64,000 nt of DNA from Adiantum capillus-veneris (GCA_014529385.2 CM043949.1:108683977-108747976), one strand, 5' to 3'; positions 24,201-35,309 are shown, counted from the stretch's first letter. Notes: generated from the letters alone by a model not told the origin. Translations and numbers: made by a program.

Positions 24201-25342
24201 TAGCAGCAGATGGCCAATCAATCCCAGGTGGGTGTTCCACTATTCAATTAAGTCTTTAATTAGTTTAAGTTATTTTATAAGTTAGCATTGCATACGTAAG
24301 AAGGATAAACTGGCTGAAAACGGAAGGTAACTTCCAACGTGCATTTGTTTATAATGTAAGAAAGAATGGTTGGGTTAAAACTGGTTGAATTAGGAAAGAT
24401 ATGTTTGATCATCCTTAAGACAGCTTGTCTCAAGACACCTCCGACTCCTTGATATAAATTGATGATAATGATTGGCTTTCTAGCCACGGTTAAGTCGGTT
24501 ACCCCCATGAACGATGAGTTTCTACTCCGTGTCATGTCTTGATGTTTCTACATAAGTTAGGATACCGTTTTTATCCTAGGGAAGCCGCCCGGTTGTATGG
24601 GCAACTGATTTGGTGTATGGGCACCCAGAACCTTGGGTGGGGGTTTATTCACTCCGGATTTGAATAAGGAATGGGTGCCGTTTTTCACCCTTAGGGGGTC
24701 TTGAGACAAGAAGAGTACTGGTCATGGTTATTATGGATAATGTTTTGATTGACAGTACCCTGTCTTAAGTTTAAAGATGTTTGTTTTCTAAAAGAATGCT
24801 TTCAATGCTGTCTTTAATAATTGATTCAAGGAATTACTGTGACGAAAAGTTAAAAGAAACCATTATTTTAAATGTTTAAAACAATGTGATAGTAAGATAA
24901 ATGAATCATGTGTGAGTGCGGGGTGGTAAGTGGGGATTGACTAAGGTTGTGAATCATGGACGGGTGGACCTGATTAGTCAGGTAACTATCCATTCCTGCG
25001 CACTAAAACGTTTAGAAAACTTCTTCATTTGGAAGAGGAGTCCACCAGCGGCTGTGCCCTCACATCTGTTAGGGGAAAAAAAGCGTTGGTTGAGGATACC
25101 TTAGCCCAATTGTGGCAGTTATAGGGCCGAAATAGTTTTTTGGACTTTTAATACGTTGTCCCGTTTCCGCTGCGAGACAAGACTAGGTCTTCTTCTAAGG
25201 CTATAGACCCAAGCCATTGTCTATGGCAAAGGTTTATTCCTTGGATTTTTCTTGTCTAGAGACTCCAATTTTTATAAGGCCTAGATACCTGTCAAGGATC
25301 CCATCCCGATCTCGGTATAGTCGGGGTTAGGGACCTTACAAG

Positions 25343-25354
25343 TGGTATCAGAGC
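25343..25354 (+). promoter_or_regulatory. primer-binding site of element B (initiator Met-tRNA)
   Basis: TGGTATCAGAGC lies two bases after the LTR end at 25340. Confidence 0.92.
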
Positions 25355-25647
25355 ATGTGTTAACTAAAGTCTTGGACCTAGGGAAAATTTTAAGGCGTTA
25401 AGTTGAAATAAGTGATCTTTGACAAATCCAATTAAAGACGTATTAAATTAAAAAGAGGGAGTGAAAGGAAAAAGAGAATTATCCCTATCCTTGTAGGAAA
25501 ATTTCCATAAGGCCTACTTCAAATTCTTGGATTTCAACATTAGGTTTATGAGGGCTTGCCTATCCCGAGACTATTCAATGCGAAAAAGCGTGATGAAATG
25601 GCTGAATAATAGATTTTCTACTCGTGAGATAATCCCACTAGTCCATC

Positions 25648-26211
25648 TTGGGAGAAAATGAAGCAGGCAAGCAAAGAACGTTATCTCCCTCTTGCACATC
25701 AGGCAACAAAATGAACGAGTTCTTTGATCTACGCCAACTAGGACTTTCATTAGAGGAGTACTACATTAAGTTCGTGTATTTACAACGCTATGCTCCCCAG
25801 ATGACCATGGAGCAACAAATTGCCCGTTTCTATCAAGGCCTCAACAAACCCCTGAGTACACGTCTCGAAGCCATGAGGCCTACATCAATACAGGATGCCC
25901 TTCTCAGGGCTAAGCCTCTTGCAGCCGAAGGAACCAACTCCATAAGGAACTATAATGGATTTAATAACTTTAAGGAAAGAGCCAGGGGAACTTTCAACCA
26001 AGGATACCAACAACGTGGACTAGCTGCAGTAGTAAACCTGGAGCAGACCGTCCCAAATGTTAGGTGCTATGGATGCAATCAAATGGGACACTATAGAAAT
26101 AACTGTCCTGAAGAGCAAAACCCTCGAACTACTGCTACAACCATTCCTCAAAATCAAGGTGATAATGTAAGAGGAGGTAGAAATGGAGGACGAGGTAGAG
26201 GAAGAGCATGA
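25648..26211 (+). pseudogene. gag stub with CCHC zinc knuckle, element B
   Basis: The open stretch contains a capsid-like C-terminal half (EYYIKFVYLQRYAP, IARFYQGLNKPLSTRLEAM) and a zinc knuckle CYGCNQMGHYRNNC around residues 143-156, ending in a Gly/Arg-rich tail and TGA. The first half of the capsid domain is absent; the first clear Met is at 25711. In the family, gag packages element RNA. An N-terminally truncated but open gag is unusual in a non-autonomous element. Confidence 0.8.
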
Positions 26212-27009
26212 GGAACCGGATCTTATGCAATCATAGGAGAACCAACCTTATGAATAAGAAAGATAAAAGAGCCACTCGCTTGGCCATAGTTAGCAATCTT
26301 AGAGCTTTGTAAACCACTATAAATCAATAATGTAAAAACTTGAGTTACTTATATATTATAATGGAATACATGATTTTCTTCTCCAAAATTACTTAATGAA
26401 TCTAAAGTAAGTTAGTATTCAATCAAAAAAATTAAGGATTGATCTAGTCAATGAGACAGAGGTTCCCAATAGTATAAAAAGAATTTGAATTTTGAGAATG
26501 AGATAGCTATCAAGAAACCAACTCACATTCTTGTGCACACGATAACCTTCCTTAGAAAATGACCTAGATATGAAAGTATTAAGGTACGAAACTAATAGAA
26601 AGTCGAAAAGAACTCTTGGTATGATACTTCTTAAAACCCTTTACATAATGTTGGTCAACCAGGTTAGAGCATAGAGAACGTACCTCTGGTGCAATGGTGG
26701 AAGCTTGTGCCGAACGCAGATTGCTCAGAATGGCAAGAACACGTCGAGCGCGTTCAGATTGGCAAAGCTGAATTACATAATACTTGTCGAACGATGATTG
26801 CTCTGAATGGTTAGTTAGACCGAGCACGTTCATGTTGACAAGGTGGATATATGGATCTTTTATGGAATTGATTTAACCTGGTTTTTGAGATGATACAAAT
26901 GGGTTGTAAAGGTTTTTAAGATGGGCTCAACACTAAGAGTTTCTTGAGGAAAAATTGGCTAGCAAGTAACTCCAACCAGAAACAAGAAAGAACTCTTAGA
27001 GTAATCAAT
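26212..27009. other. element B internal remainder without a gene
   Basis: No protease, RT or integrase motif can be found on either strand. The 26579-26833 minus-strand open frame is not recognisable. This is where the pol region would be in an autonomous relative. Confidence 0.5.
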
Positions 27010-27100
27010 AACATTTGGTAAAGTGGAAAGGTTATCCCTTCGAAGATGCCACTTGGGGAGGATGAATTTCTCTTTTCAAAGATTTTCCCAATTTCGGTTG
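27010..27100 (+). pseudogene. chromodomain tail remnant, element B
   Basis: The plus strand reads VKWKGYPFEDATW, the typical chromovirus chromodomain C-terminal motif, followed by a frame break and LTR-proximal sequence. It shows that the ancestor was a chromovirus whose pol was removed between gag and this point. Confidence 0.75.
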
Positions 27101-27123
27101 AGATGAGGACATCTCAAATTCTT

Positions 27124-27136
27124 AAGTTGGGGTGAT
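27124..27136 (+). promoter_or_regulatory. polypurine tract of element B
   Basis: AAGTTGGGGTGAT lies immediately before the 3' LTR start TGTAAGG. Confidence 0.8.
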
Positions 27137-27797
27137 TGTAAGGTTTCCAGTTTCTGAAACCTTAAAGGTTGTATAAAGCTTAATCAAAGTGATATGATTA
27201 TTGAAAAAGCAATGTAGAATTGTCCGACCATGGCAAATATTGGTATTTTTGGAATCTTAAGCACAACAAACCCCGGGCTAGAAATTTTCAGAATTGAATT
27301 CCGATAAAAACTGGCATAGTTATGACCCCTGGAAGTCTACACTATGAATTGAGTAAAATAGGTAAAATTGAAGGGTTGCAGTAATCATTTAAGCATAGAC
27401 TTTATTAAAGTCCTCCTAGATATTTACAAGATATTTACCAATTAAACAAAAATAGGTCAAAATATACCATAATTGATATTTTAAAAGCTGGCAGGTAATG
27501 GGAGGGTCATCACTGACCTGCCAGGGACTCATTTAGCAGCAGGGGTCGTTTTTTTGACCTGTAGGGGGCTGCTTGAACTGCAAGCAATTGCTTTTTTAAG
27601 CCTGTGAGAGCTTAAGAGTGCCAGAAAACTATAAATAGGACCCCTAGCTTCACATTTTACACAGACTCGGAGCCTTGCTACTCTCTCTCTCATCTAGAGA
27701 GAACACTACGTAGAAATCATTAGAGTTTAATCTTTAATTGATTAACCCTAATGGTAATTAACCTAATCCTTTTTAATTAGTAAGGTTAGATTAAGAT
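27137..27797 (+). repeat. truncated 3' LTR of element B
   Basis: It is nearly identical to 20584-21245 (only scattered differences), then ends abruptly within TTAGATTAAGAT. About 4.1 kb of the LTR is missing. The break point adjoins the two-gene unit. Confidence 0.9.
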
Positions 27798-27857
27798 TAA
27801 GGTTAGATCCTTCTTCCTGCAAATGGCCTTATTTTTGCACTCAAGGTCTCCTTACAG

Positions 27858-30739
27858 GAATTAAAGATTCCAAAATCAGCTGACGAGATGTTTTTAAAAC
27901 GAAGCACATTCAACATGATGGTGAATGGATTACTGCATGATAATGGGAGCCAAGGTAGAGGTGTTACTCTACATAAAGTGGCAAATCTATTAAATGTTTA
28001 TCCAAGGAATTTATATTCAGCTTTGGGTAGACTTGACAGTGATCCTATGTCAAGTACGCTGAGGTTCGACTTATGCAAAAGGAAGTTTGGAAATGCTGGG
28101 TCCTTATCGGAGGAATTGAAGCAGACAATTATTACATTTTGGATAGAGCACAGTAGGGTGTCTCCAAACAAGAAAGATATTTGTCAGGAACGATTGGGCA
28201 GAAAACATTATCAAGAGCATCCCATACACTTACTTGATGAATCTCAGGTAAACATGTCTCATTCTTACAATGAATAACTCTCAAGTGAAACATCTCACTC
28301 TTATGAATAGCTACCCATTGCGTGTTATGGAGTTGTGTACATCCTACTATATGTGATATGTAGCCAAGTAATGTGTCAAGATAGTCCATTGTCTCTACCT
28401 ATGCTATTATGTGTGCTATATTGCACAAGTGTAGCCCAATGTCCCTGTCTATGCTATAAGTGTGCCATGTAAAAGGACTCTATTGTAGTAAGATAGCAAC
28501 ATGTGTGCTATACAGTAAAAGTGTGTGTAAGATTAGCACAATGTTCTTGTCTATGATATGATGTGTGGTATGTGAAAGAGCTATATTACATATTGAGAGC
28601 ACTATGTGTGCCATATAGCGTTAGTGTGTGTAATAAGAGGCCAATATCCCTATCTATGCTATTATGTCATAGTATTTCTTACAGTATGAGTGCTATATAG
28701 CATAGCTATGTGTAATAATAGCCCGATGGTCCTATCTATGCTATTATGTGTGCCATGTAGCAGGACTCTATCAGAGTATGACAACATCATGTCTGCTATA
28801 TAGCAATAGCACAATATACCTATCTATGGTATTATGTGTGCTATCAAATTTTATAATATTATGAGAGCACTATGTGTGCTACATAGAAGATGTTAGTGTA
28901 ATAGTAGCACGGTATCCATGTCTATGCTATTATGTGTGCTATGCAGAGTGTGATATGTGTAATAATAGCACAATATCCCTGTCTATGCTCTTTTGTGTGT
29001 TATGTAGAAGAACTGTGTTATAATATGAGAGCACTATGTGTGCTATATAGCAGACGTGTGTGATGTGTGTGTAATAACAGCTAAAAATCCCTATCTATGC
29101 TATTATGTGTTATATAACAAAATTGAGCATGTAATGAAAGCTGAGTTATCTATCTATGCTATTATCTGTGCTATGTAGCATAGCTATGTGTATTTATACC
29201 AATGCATCTGTAGCTATGCTATTATGTGTGATATATAGCAAAATGTAATTCTAATGCATTTTTTTTTTCAAGCAGACAGAGTATTTCTTGAAGTTTAAAG
29301 ATAGCCACCCACATGTGACAATTGGGCAAAGGTCCTTTGAGAAGCTGAAGCTTTGGTTCGTGCGAAAGTTAAAAGATCGAAATACTTGCTGTTGTGTTTA
29401 TCATATCAAACTGATGTATCTCAAATATGCATTTAATGTTGTGCGCTCATCTCCTTTTGGTTTTCATGGGAGGTCATGTACATGTAAATGCAATGTTTGC
29501 AAATCAGATGGGGTGAATGCAGAATGTCTTGCCGTTGAGCACTCGTTTTCAGGGATCACGAAGTTGTGGGAATCATGCGTATGTACAAAGGCCGAGGGGG
29601 ATATGTTCCATAAACACACTTGCTTGATGGGCCAATGCAAAAACTGTGGTGTGGAAAAGCTCAGCCTTTGTCCACGAGAACTTGCAGAGATGACAAAGAC
29701 AGTTCCATTGCAAGTCTTCGAGGACATTAAAGTTCAAACTAAGCATGGTCTAAGTAAGAGAAAGATGTTGTCACTCAAACAGGTGGCTTTAAGTGAGCTG
29801 ACAGGGAGGATAAAAGACGACATCAGAATCTTCATCGAGCACAATTTCACTTACAGATGGCAGGCACATCAATACAGAGAATGTTTGAAGGTGTTTCCTT
29901 TAGATACCATTATATATGTAGTAGACTTTGCTGAAACTTACTCGTTCAAAGAGCAAAATGAAGTACAATCCATTTATTGGCATACAGATCAATGCACCAT
30001 CCTTGTTCACATAACGTACATGCGTGACAACGAAGATGACAGTATTATCAAGCATGTGCATTTCTACATCTCCGATGATAGGCAACATGATACGCTCTTT
30101 GTCGAGCATTGTTTTCTTCTTTGTGATCAGTGGCTTAAAGACCAGGGGCTGAATTTCAAGAAGCACTGGGTGTGGTCAGATGGTGCAGCCTCGCAATTCA
30201 AGGCTGCAAGGCCATTTTACTTTGTTGCTAGAGATTACCAACTAACAGGTACAGAGATGACATGGAATTTTTTTGGCTCTGGCCATGGCAAGGGGGAGCA
30301 TGATAGCGCTGGCGCTGTGATAAAGAGAGCCCTTACACATGAACAACTCAAGAGTAATGGAGTTGTTCATAGGCAAGCTGCAGACGTGGTTGCATTTTTG
30401 ACAAGAACAATGTCCAATGCTGCATGTAGCTCTTATGCACAATCCACTAAAGCAGGTCCTACTATAAACATGAAATTTTGGCTAGTAAAAGAGACAGAAG
30501 TGGACAGGTCTAATCTATGGGGTTGTGAGAGAGTACCAGGATCTCGATCACTCCATTGCATTTCAGGCTTTTGTCGTCATGATCCTACTCAATTAAGGAC
30601 CAGGTGGCTTTCTTGTTTTTGTGATGCTTGCATGAAGGGCCATTGGAGGACTTGTTCCAGCAAATCATATGCAGGCAAGTGGACACATAAGGCATTGAAA
30701 CCACTCTCTGAGGTAGCAGAAGAGACTGAGGTACCATAA
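27858..30739 (+). CDS. putative DDE-type transposase, spliced, 5' end probably missing
   Basis: Exon 1 (from the ATG at 27888, possibly from an acceptor at 27858, to 28247) joins exon 2 (29276-30739) in phase 0, giving HLLDESQ then TEYFLKFKDSHPH, one continuous homology block. Exon 2, numbered from 29288, has two Cys-rich clusters (CTCKCNVC, then C-V-C...H-T-C-L-M-G-Q-C-K-N-C). An RNase-H-like core follows with D213 (VVDFAETYSF), D298 (WSDGAASQFK) and D339 or E337 (GHGKGEHDSAG). The order and motifs resemble a family of uncharacterised proteins I recall from cnidarians, molluscs and fish; the superfamily is not certain (Sola-like is one thought). No internal stops occur in either exon, so it may be functional apart from the upstream truncation. 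Confidence 0.7.
28248..29275 (+). other. intron of the transposase gene filled with minisatellite
   Basis: The donor is CAG|GTAAAC and the acceptor TTTTTTTTTCAAGCAG|ACAGAG. The roughly 1-kb intron is built from degenerate repeats of CTATCTATGCTATTATGTGTGCTAT with TAATAATAGCCCAATG phrases, including the palindrome TGCTATATAGCA. Splice phase and homology across the junction support it. Confidence 0.8.
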
Positions 30740-30854
30740 GATGAAGCTGTAATGTTTGAGGGATCCCAGGATATGCTGAGTGAGTAAAAATTGAAGGTGA
30801 TAACTTTGCAGTCAATGCAGAAGCTGGCAATGCAGAAGGTGTAGGTTCTTTCTT
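30740..30854. other. spacer or possible second intron
   Basis: The exon 2 stop (TAA, 30737-30739) lies just after GAG|GTACCA, which could act as a donor. Acceptor-like CAG sites lie at about 30820-30836. Splicing here would join the next open frame to the transposase. Confidence 0.3.
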
Positions 30855-31145
30855 TTGAGATGTACAAAGAGAAAATGGATGACAGATTGCATCTTAAGAG
30901 ATAAGTGGAAAAGCAAATGTGATAAAAACACTTATGTTGTCACTGGGTGTTATTATCAACAGCAAGAGGGGGACCCAAATCACTACACTCTACTTGATGA
31001 TAGGGGAGTTACTAACCTGTACTCTCACCTTGTTCAGGCAATCAAGTTTGACATGCCTTTGGTAGATGCTACCTCAAAGACATATTATTTATCTCCGGAA
31101 CTACATGAAACCATTTACAATGCCATGCCCTATGAAGCAACATGA
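30855..31145 (+). CDS. possible C-terminal exon of the transposase gene
   Basis: An open frame of about 96 residues has protein-like composition (KCDKNTYVVTGCYYQ, NLYSHLVQAIKFD, ATSKTYYLSP) and ends TGA at about 31143. It has no convincing start of its own; the frame opens at a TTG. Its place straight after exon 2 suggests a last exon. I do not recognise a domain. Confidence 0.45.
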   Translation: MRCTKRKWMTDCILRDKWKSKCDKNTYVVTGCYYQQQEGDPNHYTLLDDRGVTNLYSHLVQAIKFDMPLVDATSKTYYLSPELHETIYNAMPYEAT

Positions 31146-31324
31146 TACCTATTTAACAGGCTTATATTATGTTCTATATAGCCTTCACCATTCAATACCT
31201 CCTTACACATGTCCATTGTGCTATGTATCACATAGCACACAACCACACAGAGCACATAGCATAGAATCACACACATTTCAGATAATGAGGTTACTATTGT
31301 GAACATGTTGCACCTTGAAAAAAT

Positions 31325-31920
31325 TTAGCCAAGATATTTGTCGAAAACGATTGGGAAGAAAACATTATCAAGAGCATCCCATTCACTTTCTTGATGAATC
31401 TACATGTCTCATTCTTACAATCATCTCACTCTTATGAATAGCTACCCATTGGGTGTTATGGAGTTGTGTACATGCTACTATATGTGATATGTATCCAAGT
31501 AATGTGTCAAGATAGTCCATTGTCTCTACCTAGGCTATTATGTGTGCTATATTGTACAAGTGTGTGTAATAATAGCCCAATGTCCCTGTCTATGCTATAA
31601 AAGGACTCTATTGTAGTAAGATAGCAACATGTGTGCTATACAGTAAAAGTGTGTGTATCACATAGCACAATGTTCCTGTCTATGATATGATGTGTGGTAT
31701 GTGAAAGAGCTATATTACATATTGAGAGCACTATGTGTGCCATATAGCGTAAGTGTGTGTAATAAGAGGCCAATCTCCCTATCTATGCTATTATGTCATA
31801 GTATTTCTTGCAGTATGAGTGCTATATAGCATAACTATGTGTAATAATAGCCCAATGGTCCTGTCTATGCTATTATGTGTGCCATGTAGCAGGACTCTAT
31901 CAGAGTATGACAACATCATA
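31325..31920 (+). repeat. duplicated copy of exon 1 end plus intron start
   Basis: The sequence matches about 28175-28800: the exon 1 end (RLGRKHYQEHPIHLLDES-type coding) and the first part of the minisatellite intron. In this copy the CAGGTAA at the splice donor is missing, so GAATCT runs directly into ACATGTCTC. It lies between the stop of the plus gene and the end of the convergent gene. Confidence 0.88.
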
Positions 31921-32071
31921 TCAGAAAAATAAAATTACATCATATCACCAAAATAAAATTACATCATTCAATCATTAAGTTTAGAGAACTTTGAACATGT
32001 CAGTTTTTTGTATAGTAATCGCAAGTACATTCAGTGCACAAAATGCTGTATACATGATTCCATAACCACAA

Positions 32072-32860
32072 TCAACCTTCCTTACATACTTCTTGTTGAC
32101 TTCTATAGTGGCTGATGACACGAGAAGACACACTGTCCGAAGGATTTTCAAACTGGTTCATCTTTGCATAAGCATTAGGGCTGGGTGAGACTGTCCACTT
32201 GACTAACCAAGGGAACAATGTTCTAACCAGGTAAATTGGGGACTGACAAATATCTGCTGGTTCAAATGAAGTAGGACAGACACAAGTCTCGGGAGGGTTG
32301 AGCAGACACTTGTAGAGTGTGTCATCCACCACCAGTGTATTATCAGAGTTGAACTTAGGATGGTGCTTCCAAAAGTCTTTCAAACACTTGAAAAATATGG
32401 GCTTTGCGTTATCTCTACATGGAGGGATCCCAGGAACTTCATTTAGATTGAAGATCGCCTCTCTACACCCCTCTTGACCGATAATATCGAGGAAATGCTG
32501 TTTGTTCAGCCTAGGAAAGCATGCACTCAAAGCAAGTGCTAGATTGTCCTGGGTCATGCAGCTCCATAGTGCAACTTGTGCTCTTTGCAGCAGTGCATGC
32601 AAAAAGATTGATGCATTGGGCCTGACCACATATTCAAATTGCATCTTTCCTATAGCATTTGGCGCAACGACTACCTGATACCTTGATCTTGCCCAATCAG
32701 GAATACTGCTTCTCGCTATTCCTGTATAGAAGGAGACCTTATACCTCCTTATGAGAAGCCCATTCACATCCAGTATGATGCATAAATTGTCCCTTCTCTT
32801 CTTGTCCTCAAAAGACGCAGGAGGCAGTGCAACAATCTGTACTGGCATTACCACAAGACA
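32072..32860 (-). pseudogene. FCP1/NIF-like (HAD) phosphatase domain
   Basis: The segment has the HAD order of motifs: LCIILDVNGLLIRR (nucleophile Asp at about 32770, with Asn where the second Asp is usual), RPNASIFLHALL, ALWSCMTQDN, a KPIFFKCL Lys and NTLVVDDTLYKCL with paired Asp. FCP1/SCP-type enzymes remove phosphates, often from the RNA polymerase II C-terminal domain. DxN instead of DxD may reduce activity, although a D-x-N form occurs in plant relatives as I recall. Upstream, the frame differs from the acidic repeat, so a frameshift or unseen splice lies near 32830-32928. Confidence 0.7.
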
Positions 32861-33470
32861 CGGCCTCTCTAGCATTCTTTGTACCTGCCTCATCTGTATC
32901 TGTAGTAGCCGCTCGACCCATAGGGACCTATGGACTTTTACCTTTGGTATTCCCAACAGTGGGATTTGTACAAGACTCAGTTGTATCATGTGCAACTGCC
33001 TCTTTCGTGTCTACAGCAGCCATGAAATGTTCTCCCATTGCCTCTCCCGATTGAGCTGCTCTGTCAGTGGGCACCTCTGCGCCTTTCCCTGCCTCATTGT
33101 TTTGCTCTATACATGCCTCAGTTGTATTATGTGTATTTGCCTCTTTCATGTCCGTAGCAGCCACGAGAACTTCTCCCATTACCTCTCCAGATTGAACTGC
33201 TCTGTCGTATACCTCAGCTGTGTCGGCAGAAGCCGCGACATCACCGTTACCCACTGCTGAGCCTATTCCAGGTACTCTCTTAGTGAGGTCCTCCTCACCC
33301 AAGCCTCCCATATCTTCAACAACGGCATCTGTACCCTTTGCCTCCTCTGCATCAACAATGTCATCAGCTGCATCACTTGGACAGACCACCTGGGCTTGAG
33401 CTGTGACATCACTTGCACCCACTGCCTCACGTGTTCCAGCTTCTCTCTCAATGAGGACCTCCTCACCCAT

Positions 33471-34220
33471 GCCTCTGGTATCCTCAACAGTGGCATCTGT
33501 ACCCGTAGGCACAACTGCATCAAGAAGGGCATCCATGACAGCATGAACAATACTTTCTGTTCCACCATCATTAACATTGCCATCAGCAGCAGCATCTGTG
33601 CTAGCATCAACTTCCATAGCATCCACAATGTCATTTGTGTAGGCATCAACTACCGTAGCATCAGCAATGGCATCTGTGTAGGCATCAACTGTGGTAACAT
33701 CATCAATGGCATCTGTGCCAGATTCAACAGTGGCATCTGTACCCATAGCCACAACTGCATCAAGAAGGGCATCTATGACAGCATGAACAATAATTTCTGT
33801 TCCAGCATCATTAACATTGCCATCAGCAGCAGCATCTGTGCGAGCATCAACTTCCATAGCATCCACAATGTCATTTGTGCAGGAATCAACTACCGTAGCA
33901 TCAACAATGGCATCTGTGCAGGCATCAAGTGTGGTAGCATCATCAATGGCATCTGTGCCTGAGTCAACAGTGACATCTGTACCCATAGCCACAACTACAT
34001 CAAGAAGGGCATCTATGACAGCATGAAAAACACTTTCTGTTCCACCATCATTAACATTGCCATCAACAGCAGAATCTGTGCGAGCATCAACTTCCATAGC
34101 ATCCACAATGTCATTTGTGCAGGCCTCAACTAGCGTAGCATCAGCAATGGCATCTGTGCAGGCATCAACTACCATAGCATCATCAATGGCATCTGTGCCA
34201 GATTCAACTGTGGTGGGGGT
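33471..34220 (-). repeat. 240-bp coding tandem repeat, about three units (acidic 80-residue repeat)
   Basis: CATCTGTGCC recurs at 33710, 33950 and 34190, exactly 240 bp apart. Each unit encodes Asp/Ala/Val-rich segments such as TDAIDDAT, NDIVDAMEVDA and VNDGGTES. Because the period is a multiple of three the frame is kept, which argues for past selection on the protein. Confidence 0.88.
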
Positions 34221-34360
34221 GGGTAATGTATCCTTTTCAAGTTTAGCATGGTCAACATTTGTATGCACATCATCATGCACAACCTGCACATCAACTGCAT
34301 TAGGCACATTTGGAACAAATTCAGCAGTACTAGTAGGTGTGCAGGGATCAACTGTATTAA

Positions 34361-34571
34361 AAGACTCTTTTTTTTTGCCTGTAACCCCCTTGGAAGCTGT
34401 AGCACCCCCTCTTGGATTCTTCACAGGATAAGACTGAGCCAGTGAACCTACATACCCCTCAACTGTATCAAAAGACACTTTTTTTTTTGCCTGTAACCCC
34501 CCTGGAAGCTGTAGCACCTCTTCTTGGATTCTTCACAGGATAAGACTGAGCCAGTGAACCTACAGACCCCT
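34361..34571 (-). repeat. 111-bp coding direct repeat with a one-base slip
   Basis: Two copies encode VGSLAQSYPVKNPR-G-ATAS-GVTGKKK. The copy at about 34361-34457 has nine T (plus strand) in the Lys run; the copy at about 34470-34571 has ten. The extra base shifts the frame and creates an early stop in the first-translated copy. Confidence 0.85.
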
Positions 34572-34851
34572 CATCTAGAAACCCTGAAGAGCGAGTGCGT
34601 CTCATGCAAGTTCCTCTTTTTTCAGCTTCTTGATTATCTACGACAAGAGAAAGTAGAAACATATTACTAAACATGTACAGAAAATAAATCAAATAGTTTG
34701 CAACTACTTGATGCAAAGAATTAAGAGACATGTCACTAACAAATTCCAACACTTGATTCATCAATGAGCATGGATACAATAGGGGTGAAATGGATTGCAC
34801 ATGCCTTCTAAAGACATCTTCTAATTGCATGAAGTTACAAAAAAAACACAC

Positions 34852-35309
34852 TCATTGCTTTGCATTTGGTTTCTTTCTCTTCCTAAATGAATCAAGAGGT
34901 ATATCCATTGTGGGACTTCCACCTAAGTTCTTGGGAGTCGATTTCTTGCGCTTTGGTGTTGGCTTCTTCCCCGCTGGAGGGGGTGTTGCTTTCACCGCAT
35001 CTGCAACTGCCTCATCTGATGCATCATCTCTAGTGTCCACACTTGGTGATGCTTTGGCACTCAACGGAGAACGCAATAGCCTTCTTGGAGTTAGTTGTTG
35101 CCTAGGTGATTTGACTGCAGAAGACTTTGCCATCAAGATGTCTTCAACTACTCCACGTACTGCATCCCCTACGGCAGACTCCGCTTCAAAGGCTGGCTGC
35201 ATCCCGCGGGTAGACTCCACTTGAAGGCCTGGCTGCATCCCTGGGGTAATCAGGCCATTCTTCCTTGTGGAATGCATCGTCTTGTTGGAGCAAGCATTCG
35301 ATGATTGTT
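34852..35309 (-). CDS. exon 4: basic, Pro/Ser-rich linker
   Basis: After the acceptor TTTGTAG at 35310 the frame continues with MHSTRKNGLITPGMQ and a duplicated GMQPGLQVEST/GMQPAFEAES motif, then basic stretches (KKPTPKRKKSTPK, FRKRKKPNAK) that resemble nuclear localisation signals. It either ends at TGA (34852) or splices from TTAG|GTGGAA at 34923 to exon 5; the second keeps phase 1. Confidence 0.5.

Larger units (their letters stand above)
20584..25340 (+). repeat. 5' LTR of element B, about 4.76 kb
   Basis: The LTR is unusually long. It includes a TATA-type promoter near 21076, an AT-rich 152-bp tandem array (21556-23670), a short open stretch near 24065-24200, and a G/C-richer end preceding the PBS. 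Only the first 660 bp are present again in the 3' copy. Confidence 0.88.
20584..27797 (+). mobile_element. element B: non-autonomous Gypsy derivative with giant LTR
   Basis: The 5' LTR starts TGTAAGG at 20584 and ends TTACA at 25340, followed by a Met-tRNA PBS. A second LTR copy starts at 27137 after the purine-rich tract AAGTTGGGGTGAT. It matches the first for about 660 bp, then stops at 27797. The internal region is only about 1.8 kb: a gag stub with a CCHC knuckle and a chromodomain tail, with no protease, RT, RNase H or integrase. The element therefore depended on a related autonomous chromovirus. No right-hand target-site duplication can be read because the 3' LTR is truncated. Confidence 0.88.

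Noticed and set aside
28248..29275. Minisatellite intron considered as a CRISPR-like array
   Set aside because: The repeats are degenerate with no unique spacers of constant length, and the context is a eukaryotic intron.
33396..34431. Plus-strand frames rich in Ser/Ile across the acidic repeat
   Set aside because: They are antisense shadows of the 240-bp coding repeat. Both strands stay open because the period is a multiple of three.
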